From assembly GCA_902494765.1 (NCBI GenBank), contig CABUUK010000030.1:1-28140 (forward strand): a DNA stretch of 28,140 nt, written 5' to 3'. The translations under genes and the position numbers were made by a program. Each line of letters opens with the position of its first letter. Within the stretch, counting starts at the first letter, position 1. The notes below the pieces were generated by a model, which was given only the letters and a program-made list of their open reading frames with translations, did not search any database and was not told the DNA's origin. Shown here piece by piece: positions 16,752 through 24,482 of the stretch. This stretch comes from an uncultured Collinsella sp. Lineage in GTDB: Bacteria; Actinomycetota; Coriobacteriia; Coriobacteriales; Coriobacteriaceae.

Positions 16752-19700
16752 GACGACGCATCGCTGGGCGGTCGCTCAGCAAAACCCCGAGCTCGAAAAG
16801 GAGCTTTCGGCTGGCCTGGGCATACCCGGGCTGGTGGCGCGCATTATGGTTGCGCACGGCATTACATCCATCGAGGAAGGCCAGCTGTTTTTGACGCCTT
16901 CGCTCGATCGCGACTGGGCCGACCCACTCATTATCCCGGGCATGTCGGTCGTTGCCGACCGCGTCGAGCGTGCCGTTCGCAACCACGAACGCATCGCGGT
17001 CTTTGGCGATTTTGACGTTGACGGTATTACGTCGACCTGCCTGTTGACCGAGGCGCTGCGCACGTTTGGCGCCGATGTCACGCCGTTTATTCCGCATCGC
17101 TTTGACGAGGGCTACGGTCTTTCGCGCGCGGCGCTCGACCGCGTTAACGAGTTCGCTCACCCCCAGCTGATCGTGACCGTCGATAACGGCATTGCCGCCA
17201 AGGAAGAGGTTTCCTATCTGGAGAGCCTGGGGATCGATTTGGTGGTCACGGACCATCACGAGCCCTCCGACCAGGTGCCGCAGGGCGTGCCCCTGACCGA
17301 CCCCAAGCTCGAGGACGAGGGTCCCTCGCGCGAGCTTGCCGGTGCCGGCGTGGCGCTCAAGCTGGTGCAGGTCCTGGGCGAGCGTTTGGGCAAACCGTCG
17401 TATTGGCGTTCGCTGATCGAGGTTGCGGCGCTGGGTACCGTGTCCGACATGATGCCGCTGACGCCCGAGAACCGCGCACTGGTCGCCGAGGGCATCCAGC
17501 AGATGCGCGTGACGGCCCGTCCCGGCTATATCGCGCTTGCCGCACTTGCCAAGGCCGACCTTTCTACCATTACGGCCGATGGCCTGTCGTTTTCGCTCAT
17601 TCCCCGCTTAAACGCTGCCGGCCGCATGGCCGATCCCAAGCTGGCACTCGACCTGCTGCTTGCCCGCGATCCTATCGAGGCAAGCGCTCTGGCGGCCGAG
17701 CTCGAGGAGATCAACCGTCAGCGCCGCGAGATCGAGGCCGAGCTCACACGCGATGCCATGGCAAAGGTCGAGGAGACCTATGATGGCGGTCGTGCAATCG
17801 TTGTGGGTGGCGAGGGCTGGCACGAGGGCGTCAAGGGCATCGTAGCGAGCCGCCTGACCAACCGTTATCACGTGCCGGCGCTGCTGTTCTCGATCGAAGA
17901 CGGTATCGCTCGCGGTTCGGGTCGCTCGGTGGGCAAGGTCAACCTGTTCGACGCCGTCGAGCGTTGCTCCGATCTGCTGATTCGTCGCGGCGGGCATGCG
18001 GGTGCGGTGGGCGTGACCATCGAGGCGTCCAAGCTCGACGAGTTCCGTCGTCGCCTTTCCGCCGTGCTGTCCGAGCTTCCCGCCGAGGACTTTGAGGACA
18101 CCGATGAGGTTGCTGCCACCGTCGACCTCTCCGAGCTGAATATTGAGACCATCGAGCAGATCTCCCGTCTTGAGCCGTTTGGCCAGGGCAACAAGGTGCC
18201 GCTGTTGGCGGCCGAGGGCGTGACAATGTGCGATCGCGCCGTGGTGGGCAAAACCGGCGAGCACATGCGCTTCGTGGCGACCGATGGCGCCGCGAGTGTG
18301 CCGGCCATTATGTTCCGCGTGCCGCAGATCGATAAGCTCATCAATTGCGATAGCGCCGTCGACTTGGTGTTCGAGGCCGTGGCCGAGCATTGGCAAGGTC
18401 GCGTAAAGCCAAAGCTCATGATCAAGGATGTCTTGGTCCGCGATACCACGGCGCCCAGCGTTGACGACCCGGCATGCGAGCTTCGCCGCGGCGTGGAGCC
18501 TGCGGACGCCGGTCTTCGTCTGGAGTCCCGCAAGCGCCAAACGCTCGCCCAGCTCTCCTATACCGAGCTGACGCGCTCGCTTATCCATAGCTTTATCGGT
18601 TCGAACCGGCCGCACCGCGCGCAGGTCGAGGCACTCGATGCCCTGGCCGATCACCAAAGTGTTCTGGCCGTCATGGGAACGGGGCGCGGCAAGTCTCTTA
18701 TCTTCCATGTGCATGCCGCGCGCGAGGCGGTTCTTCGCGGGCGTGCGAGCATCTTTGTCTATCCGCTGCGCGCGCTCGTTGCCGACCAGGCCTATCACCT
18801 CTCGTCGACGATGGCCGCGCTCGGCATTGGCGTAGGCGTGCTGACCGGCGAGACCGTGGAGGCGGCGCGCGATGACGTGTTTGCCGGCTTGGCTTCGGGC
18901 CGCACCGGCATCGTGCTCACGACGCCCGAGTTCCTGTCCATTCACCGCGACCGCTTTGCGCGTTCGGGGCGCATCGGTTTTGTCGTTATCGATGAGGCGC
19001 ATCATGCCGGTCTTGCCAAGGGCGGCGACCGCAGCGCCTATCTCGACATGCCCGATATCCTCAAGGCCCTGGGCGACCCGGTCGTTCTGGCCGCGACTGC
19101 CACCGCAACGGCTCCGGTTGTGGCCGAGCTCGCCCGCGTGCTACCGATTACCCGCACGGTGGTCGACGAGACGGTGCGCGAGAACTTGCAGCTCGAGGAT
19201 GACCGAGATCTTGCGAGCCGCGAGAACCGCCTGGTGTCAATCGTGGCAACGGGGGAGAAGACCGTCATCTACGTCAACTCGCGCGACCAGTCCGTGGCGC
19301 TTGCTAAGACGCTGCGCAAGCGGGTACCCGATTGCGCGACCCGCATCGCGTTCTATAACGCGGGGCTTGCGCGCTCCGATCGTCGCCGTGTCGAGGAAGC
19401 GTTTCGTGATGGCAGCCTCAGTTGCATCGTTTCGACCTCTGCCTTTGGTGAGGGCGTGAACCTGCCCGATATCCGCCATGTCGTGCTCTACCACATGCCG
19501 TTTGGCGCGATTGAGTTTAACCAGATGAGTGGCCGTGCCGGCCGCGATGGACAGCCCGCCGTGATTCACCTGCTCTATTCGTCGCGTGACGCTCGCATTA
19601 ACGAGCGCCTGCTCGACTGCTACGCGCCCGAGCGCGACGAGCTCGTCACGCTCTATCGAGCGCTGCAGACTATGTGGCGCTCCAACCGCGGCAAGACCGG

Positions 19701-20025
19701 AGACGACTCGTTTAGTGCGAGCGATATCGACATCGCGCAGATGTGTCTTGCCATCGACGCGCGCACGCCGGTCGACGAGCGCTCGGTGGCAAGCGGTCTG
19801 GGAATCTTCGAAGAGCTTGGTTTCTGTCGCGTTTCGGGGTTTGACGACACCCGTCGCATCGCGATGGCAGAAAACCCCGGCCGTGTGCAATTGAGCAGGT
19901 CAATCCGCTATTTGGAGGGTCTGCGCTCGCGCATGGAGTTCTCGGCTTTCCGGAGCTGGGCGCTCGATTCGTGCGCTTCTGATATGCTAGCCAAAGTTAA
20001 CCGCCCGATCGTACCGCGGGCCTAG
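16738..20025 (+). CDS. recJ: RecJ single-strand exonuclease fused to a DEAH-box RecQ-like helicase
   Basis: This 1095-residue protein joins two repair activities. The first half is RecJ, the 5'-3' single-strand DNA exonuclease: DFDVDG near residue 90, DHH near 171-173 (metal ligands), then the DHHA1 region with GGHAG near 417 and a RecJ OB-fold ending around 575. The second half is a superfamily 2 helicase: Walker A GTGRGKS (about 647-653), DEAH near 751, ATATAT motif III, and motif VI QMSGRAGRDG (about 928-937). A RecQ-type cysteine cluster is not seen after it. Ordinary RecJ has 550-800 residues. RecQ and RecJ act together in RecF-type resection, so one polypeptide would unwind and digest the 5' strand. 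The start at 16738 has GGGGGTGGG upstream; a GTG at 16693 is a weaker choice. The rel gene follows by 15 bp. Confidence 0.9.
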   Translation: MSSLKTTHRWAVAQQNPELEKELSAGLGIPGLVARIMVAHGITSIEEGQLFLTPSLDRDWADPLIIPGMSVVADRVERAVRNHERIAVFGDFDVDGITSTCLLTEALRTFGADVTPFIPHRFDEGYGLSRAALDRVNEFAHPQLIVTVDNGIAAKEEVSYLESLGIDLVVTDHHEPSDQVPQGVPLTDPKLEDEGPSRELAGAGVALKLVQVLGERLGKPSYWRSLIEVAALGTVSDMMPLTPENRALVAEGIQQMRVTARPGYIALAALAKADLSTITADGLSFSLIPRLNAAGRMADPKLALDLLLARDPIEASALAAELEEINRQRREIEAELTRDAMAKVEETYDGGRAIVVGGEGWHEGVKGIVASRLTNRYHVPALLFSIEDGIARGSGRSVGKVNLFDAVERCSDLLIRRGGHAGAVGVTIEASKLDEFRRRLSAVLSELPAEDFEDTDEVAATVDLSELNIETIEQISRLEPFGQGNKVPLLAAEGVTMCDRAVVGKTGEHMRFVATDGAASVPAIMFRVPQIDKLINCDSAVDLVFEAVAEHWQGRVKPKLMIKDVLVRDTTAPSVDDPACELRRGVEPADAGLRLESRKRQTLAQLSYTELTRSLIHSFIGSNRPHRAQVEALDALADHQSVLAVMGTGRGKSLIFHVHAAREAVLRGRASIFVYPLRALVADQAYHLSSTMAALGIGVGVLTGETVEAARDDVFAGLASGRTGIVLTTPEFLSIHRDRFARSGRIGFVVIDEAHHAGLAKGGDRSAYLDMPDILKALGDPVVLAATATATAPVVAELARVLPITRTVVDETVRENLQLEDDRDLASRENRLVSIVATGEKTVIYVNSRDQSVALAKTLRKRVPDCATRIAFYNAGLARSDRRRVEEAFRDGSLSCIVSTSAFGEGVNLPDIRHVVLYHMPFGAIEFNQMSGRAGRDGQPAVIHLLYSSRDARINERLLDCYAPERDELVTLYRALQTMWRSNRGKTGDDSFSASDIDIAQMCLAIDARTPVDERSVASGLGIFEELGFCRVSGFDDTRRIAMAENPGRVQLSRSIRYLEGLRSRMEFSAFRSWALDSCASDMLAKVNRPIVPRA

Positions 20026-20040
20026 GGGAAGGGGACCTCG

Positions 20041-22401
20041 ATGGATGCCGCAGCCCGTACCGCCCATGATTCCACCCTCCAGCCGTTCTCGGAGATGGAG
20101 CACTATAAGCATGCCGATGAGCTGCCGCCCGAGATTATGGCGGACAGCTACGACAAGCTGGAGCGCCTGTGCCTCAAATATATGAATGAGGGCGACTTCT
20201 CCAAGGTGGAGCAGGCCTATTGCTTTGCTGCCGAGAAGCACTGCAACCAAAAGCGGCGCTCGGGTGAGATGTACATCAACCATCCCGTCGAGGTGGCCAT
20301 CATTTTGGCCGACCTCAAGATGGACTGCGATGTGGTGTGCGCCGCGCTGCTGCACGATACCGTCGAGGATACCGAGACCTCACTTGCCGATGTTTCCGGC
20401 CTGTTTGGCGATACGGTGGCCGAGCTCGTCGATGGCGTGACCAAGCTCACCAACATCGAAGTCGATAGCATGGACGAGAAGCAGGCGCTTACGCTACGCA
20501 AGATGTTCCTCGCCATGTCCAAGGACATCCGCGTCATTATCGTTAAGCTTGCCGACCGCCTGCATAACATGCGTACGCTGGCGGCCCTTCGCGAGGACCG
20601 TCGCCTGTTTAAGGCCCGCGAGACCATGGACGTGTATGCGCCCCTGGCCGACCGCCTGGGCATGAGCTCTATTAAGTGGGAGCTCGAGGACCTGTCCTTC
20701 TTCTACCTTGAGCCCGATGCCTACCAGCGCATCGCGCGCATGGTGGCTGAGTCGCGCGAGGTTCGCGAGCGCTATCTGGCCGAGACCATCAAGACGCTCA
20801 CCGACGAGCTCAACCGCATTGGCCTGGAGGGCTTCCAGATTAATGGCCGCTCCAAGCACTATTGGTCCATCTACCAAAAGATGAAGCGTAAGGGCAAGGA
20901 GTTCTCCGAGATCTACGACCTGGTGGCGCTGCGCGTCATCACGCATTCGGTGCGCGATTGCTACTCCACGCTCGGCGCGGTGCATACGCTGTGGCACCCC
21001 ATGCCCGGTCGCTTTAAAGACTATATCGCCATGCCCAAGGTCAATAACTACCAGTCGCTCCATACGACGGTTATCGGTCCCACGGCCCGCCCGCTCGAGA
21101 TTCAGATTCGAACCTATGAGATGCATGAGCAGGCCGAGTACGGCATTGCCGCCCACTGGCTCTATAAGAAGTCGGGCGGATCGTCTGCGTCTAAGACCAA
21201 TGATGCCCAGCGGCTGGACGACCAGATTAACTGGCTCAAACATTCGCTCGATTGGGCTGCGTCTGATGAGATCACCGACGCCAAGGAATACCTGCATTCG
21301 CTGAAGGTCGACCTCTTCGATCAAGAGATCTTCGTCTTTACGCCCAAGGGCGAGGTCATGGCGCTTCGTGCCGGCTCCACGCCGCTCGACTTTGCCTACG
21401 CCGTTCACACCGAGGTGGGAAACCACTGCGTCGGCGCTAAGATCAACGGTGCGGTGGCCCCGCTCACGCACGAGATCAAGACGGGCGATCGCGTTGAAAT
21501 CCTGACCAACAAGAGTTCCAAGCCGTCGCGTGATTGGCTCAAGATCGTTAAGACGCCTTCCGCCAAGTCAAAGATCCGCCGTTACTTCGCTGCCGCGACC
21601 AAAGACGATGACGCTGCTGCCGGCCGCGATATACTGGCCAAGGACCTGCGCAAGCGCGGGTATGGCATCTCTACGCCGCGATCCACGCGTGCGCTCAACG
21701 CCGTGGCGGAGCAGCTGAACTTCAAGCAGCTCGAGGACCTGTTTGCCGCCGTGGGCGCCGGCAAGGTTGCCCCGCGCGCTGTGGGTAACAAGGTCGAGCA
21801 AATCTTGGACCCCAAGCCCGAGGAACAGCTCACCAAGGCCGAGGCTATCGCCGAGGTCGTCAAGCAGCCGGCCCGAGGCTCCAACCGAAAGCCGCAAAAG
21901 CGCGGCAAGAGCGCCAGTAACGGCATTATCGTCAAGGGCGAGAGCAACAGCGGCCTGCTGGTCCGTCTGGCACATTGCTGCAATCCGGTGACGGGCGACG
22001 ATATCGTCGGCTTCATCACGCGCGGTCGTGGCGTTTCGGTGCATCGCGCCAACTGCCCCAACGTCAAGGGTCTTATGGAGCATCCCGAGCGCATGATCGA
22101 AGTGGAGTGGGACGGCGCTGCCGACACCCTCTTCCAGGTCGAGATCGTGGTCGAGTGCCTGGACCGCATGGGCCTGCTCAAGGATGTCACTATTGCCATT
22201 GGCGATGCGGGCGGCAATATCCTTTCTGCCGCCACGTCGACCAACCGCGAGGGTATTGCAACCCTGCGCTTTATGGTCGAGATCTCGGACGCGAGTGGTC
22301 TGGATCCGCTGCTGGCCTCTATCAGCAGCGTTGACTCGGTCTACGACGCACGCCGCCTGATGCCCGGCGAGGGTGGAGCCCAGCTTAAGCGCCGCGTTTA
22401 G
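20041..22401 (+). CDS. rel: Bifunctional (p)ppGpp synthetase/hydrolase
   Basis: The 786-residue enzyme makes and degrades the stringent-response alarmone. The hydrolase HD domain is intact: His81 (NHP), His105-Asp106, Glu109-Asp110 and ADRLHN. The synthetase domain carries Arg324-Phe-Lys-Asp327; RxKD is the mark of bifunctional Rel/SpoT enzymes, where pure synthetase RelA has ExDD. A TGS domain follows from about residue 425 (FVFTPKGEVMALRAGSTPLDFAY). Next comes a region with LAHCCNPVTGDDIVGF and HRANCPN, and a C-terminal ACT domain that senses the ribosome. The start has GGGGAAGGGG just upstream, overlapping the recJ stop region, so the two genes are one operon. In many Gram-positives apt lies between recJ and rel; here it is absent. 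Confidence 0.96.
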   Translation: MDAAARTAHDSTLQPFSEMEHYKHADELPPEIMADSYDKLERLCLKYMNEGDFSKVEQAYCFAAEKHCNQKRRSGEMYINHPVEVAIILADLKMDCDVVCAALLHDTVEDTETSLADVSGLFGDTVAELVDGVTKLTNIEVDSMDEKQALTLRKMFLAMSKDIRVIIVKLADRLHNMRTLAALREDRRLFKARETMDVYAPLADRLGMSSIKWELEDLSFFYLEPDAYQRIARMVAESREVRERYLAETIKTLTDELNRIGLEGFQINGRSKHYWSIYQKMKRKGKEFSEIYDLVALRVITHSVRDCYSTLGAVHTLWHPMPGRFKDYIAMPKVNNYQSLHTTVIGPTARPLEIQIRTYEMHEQAEYGIAAHWLYKKSGGSSASKTNDAQRLDDQINWLKHSLDWAASDEITDAKEYLHSLKVDLFDQEIFVFTPKGEVMALRAGSTPLDFAYAVHTEVGNHCVGAKINGAVAPLTHEIKTGDRVEILTNKSSKPSRDWLKIVKTPSAKSKIRRYFAAATKDDDAAAGRDILAKDLRKRGYGISTPRSTRALNAVAEQLNFKQLEDLFAAVGAGKVAPRAVGNKVEQILDPKPEEQLTKAEAIAEVVKQPARGSNRKPQKRGKSASNGIIVKGESNSGLLVRLAHCCNPVTGDDIVGFITRGRGVSVHRANCPNVKGLMEHPERMIEVEWDGAADTLFQVEIVVECLDRMGLLKDVTIAIGDAGGNILSAATSTNREGIATLRFMVEISDASGLDPLLASISSVDSVYDARRLMPGEGGAQLKRRV

Positions 22402-22437
22402 TCGCGACGAACGCGCCACATTATCAATATTCGCTAC

Positions 22438-22465
22438 ACTCGAGGCATCGTTTGATGCCTCGAGT
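22438..22465 (+). promoter_or_regulatory. Perfect 12-bp hairpin between rel and the MBL hydrolase gene
   Basis: ACTCGAGGCATC (22438-22449) and GATGCCTCGAGT (22454-22465) flank a GTTT loop. The tail TCTATAG has few T residues, so termination would be weak. It lies 20 bases before the next start and could tune read-through from rel. Confidence 0.6.
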
Positions 22466-22485
22466 TCTATAGAGAGGAGAGGGAC

Positions 22486-23169
22486 ATGAGTGCTATGTCC
22501 TTGGATGTAACTCCCAAGGGGTCGGTCGAGATCGAGACGCTCGTAAACGGTCCCATTCAGACCAATAGCTATGCTCTTATTTCGGGCAATGAGTGCGTGA
22601 TTATCGACCCTGCGTGGGAAGGCGAGCGCCTGGTGGAGCATATTCGAGCCGAACATCCCGGCGTACGCGTGCTTGGCGCCGTATGCACTCATGGCCATGC
22701 CGATCATGTTGGTGGTGTTGCCGGCGTGCGAACCACCGTTGGCGAGGGCTGCCGATATGAGCTGTGTGCTAAGGATGCGGCGGTGCCGCATACGAACATC
22801 AAGGAACAGCGAGCTATGTGGGGCATTGAGACGCCCGACCCCGGGGAGCCGACGTGCCTGCTCGCCGAGGGCGATGCTATCGAGGTGGGCGATATCTGCC
22901 TGCAGGTGATCGAGACACCAGGGCATACGCCGGGCGGGATCGTCTTGTTCGCCGCCACCGAGCAGGGAAGCATCGCCTTTGTTGGCGACACCCTGTTCCC
23001 GGGCAGCCACGGCCGCACCGATCTTGCCGGTGGCGACGAGGCGGCGATTCTGCGCTCGCTCTCCAAGCTCGCCCGGCTTCTCCCGCCCGATACCGTTTGC
23101 CTAACCGGCCATGGCGATTCGACCACCATGGCACGCGAGCTCATGCAGAACCCTTTCATGCAGGTGTAG
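22486..23169 (+). CDS. MBL-fold metallo-hydrolase, glyoxalase II-like
   Basis: The 227-residue protein has the metallo-beta-lactamase zinc motif His69-Gly-His71-Ala-Asp73-His74. Further ligands lie in ETPGHTPGG, GDTLFPGSHGRTDL and the last TGHGDSTTM. This is the compact form often annotated as hydroxyacylglutathione hydrolase, but it is shorter than true GloB and its substrate cannot be read from sequence. The start has GAGAGGAGAGG upstream. A gene of this type next to rel is common in Gram-positive bacteria, so its position is ordinary. Confidence 0.85.
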   Translation: MSAMSLDVTPKGSVEIETLVNGPIQTNSYALISGNECVIIDPAWEGERLVEHIRAEHPGVRVLGAVCTHGHADHVGGVAGVRTTVGEGCRYELCAKDAAVPHTNIKEQRAMWGIETPDPGEPTCLLAEGDAIEVGDICLQVIETPGHTPGGIVLFAATEQGSIAFVGDTLFPGSHGRTDLAGGDEAAILRSLSKLARLLPPDTVCLTGHGDSTTMARELMQNPFMQV

Positions 23170-23199
23170 CTTTATAGTCAGCTTCTAAAGCACGAGAAG

Positions 23200-23323
23200 C
23201 GTCCAAACGTCAAGCTATTTTTCCCCAACGGGTCAATTTCGTAGGGCAAACGGTCAAAAAAGTCTGTTTGGACGATATTCGTGAACAAACGAACGTTTAT
23301 GCTCGGGTGCGCCGTGGTAAAAT
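23200..23323 (+). promoter_or_regulatory. Upstream region of fba: inverted repeat and candidate promoter
   Basis: TAAAAT at 23318-23323 is a fair -10 hexamer; the -35 is poor. Upstream, CGTCCAAAC (23200-23208) and GTTTGGACG (23266-23274) form an exact 9-bp inverted repeat 57 bases apart. Between them GGTCAA occurs twice (23231 and 23252). This could be an operator controlling fba, but I recognise no known regulator site. Confidence 0.35.
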
Positions 23324-23363
23324 CACAGGCGTTATCGGAGCAACCTTACAGGAGGTTTCTTTT

Positions 23364-24230
23364 ATGCTCGTCAACGCAGCAGACATGCTCAAGAAGGCCG
23401 AGGCCGGCAAGTACGCTCTCGGTGCCTTCAACACCAACAACCTCGAGTGGACCCTGGCTATTCTCCAGGCCGCCGAGGAGGCCAAGTCTCCGCTGATCCT
23501 TCAGTGCACCGCTGGTGCCGCTAAGTGGATGGGCGGTTTCAAGGTCTGCGCCGACATGGTCAAGGCTGCCGTCGAGGCCACGGGTGTTACCGTTCCCGTC
23601 GCCCTTCACCTCGATCACGGTTCTTACGAGGACTGCTTCAAGTGCATCGAGGCCGGCTTCACGTCCATCATGTATGACGGCTCTCACGAGGAGACCTTCC
23701 AGCTTAACCTCGACCGCACCAAGGAGCTCGTTGAGCTTGCCCACTCCAAGGGCATGTCCATCGAGGCCGAGGTCGGCGGCATCGGCGGCACCGAGGACGG
23801 CGTGACCTCCAACGGCGAGCTCGCTGATCCTGCTGAGTGCAAGCAGATTGCTGACCTGGGCGTCGACTTCCTCGCCTGCGGCATCGGCAACATCCACGGC
23901 GTGTATCCCGCCGACTGGGCTGGCCTTTCCTTCGAGCGTCTGGGCGAGATTAAGGCTCAGACCGGCGACCTGCCCCTCGTCCTGCACGGTGGCACCGGCA
24001 TCCCCGAGGATCAGATCAAGAAGGCCATCTCCCTGGGCATCTCCAAGATCAACGTCAACACCGACCTGCAGCTCGTCTTCGCCAAGGGCGTCCGCGAGTA
24101 CATCGAGGCTGGCAAGGATCAGCAGGGCAAGGGCTTTGACCCCCGCAAGCTCCTCAAGCCTGGTCGCGACAACATCGTTGCCCGCACCAAGGAGCTCATG
24201 GAGGAGTTTGGCTCCGTCAACAAGGCGTAA
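23364..24230 (+). CDS. fba: Class II fructose-bisphosphate aldolase
   Basis: The 288-residue zinc enzyme splits fructose-1,6-bisphosphate into dihydroxyacetone phosphate and glyceraldehyde 3-phosphate in glycolysis. Catalytic and metal residues are visible: Asp84-His85 (LHLDHG), Glu136, His178 (GNIHGVYP) and His208 (LHGGTGIP). The phosphate-binding NVNTDLQ segment is present as well. The length suits the short class II type, also shared by tagatose-bisphosphate aldolases; the glycolytic role is the more likely for a single gene with strong signals. The start at 23364 has an ideal AGGAGGT upstream, and codon use is strongly biased, both signs of high expression. Confidence 0.93.
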   Translation: MLVNAADMLKKAEAGKYALGAFNTNNLEWTLAILQAAEEAKSPLILQCTAGAAKWMGGFKVCADMVKAAVEATGVTVPVALHLDHGSYEDCFKCIEAGFTSIMYDGSHEETFQLNLDRTKELVELAHSKGMSIEAEVGGIGGTEDGVTSNGELADPAECKQIADLGVDFLACGIGNIHGVYPADWAGLSFERLGEIKAQTGDLPLVLHGGTGIPEDQIKKAISLGISKINVNTDLQLVFAKGVREYIEAGKDQQGKGFDPRKLLKPGRDNIVARTKELMEEFGSVNKA

Positions 24231-24250
24231 GCGTCGCTAAACTTCCCGCC

Positions 24251-24342
24251 GGAAGCCCCGTCCCCCTACACTGTTTCCTTTGCGCTCACCTGGCTTCGCC
24301 AGAAGTCGCGCCAAGGAAACAGTTCCGGGGGACGGGGCTTCC
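24251..24342. repeat. 92-bp near-perfect palindrome downstream of fba
   Basis: 35-base arms at 24251-24285 and 24308-24342 pair with only four mismatches. The 22-base centre holds a nested stem, CTGGC-TTC-GCCAG. The arms contain GGAAGCCCCGTCCC and CTGTTTCC, words also found in the 62-bp array at 5682-6037. A weak T-rich tail (TTCGTTTA) follows. It may end fba transcription, but it is much longer than other terminators here, so a mobile palindrome is also likely. Confidence 0.8.
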
Positions 24343-24418
24343 TTCGTTTAACGCCGCAGGGTTACTGGGCTGAATTCATTTTTATAGGTACCGTTTATCG
24401 GTGTTGAGGGTTCCTTTA

Positions 24419-24447
24419 TTGGGGCTTTCTTTTTATCTCGCTACAAT
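24419..24447 (+). promoter_or_regulatory. Candidate promoter of the transglutaminase-fold gene
   Basis: TTGGGG (24419-24424), a 17-bp spacer and TACAAT (24442-24447) lie 35 bases before the start codon. The -10 is good, the -35 only partial. Confidence 0.42.
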
Positions 24448-24482
24448 GGGCTTCAAGCGTTCTAGTGACTTGGAGTTTTGGT

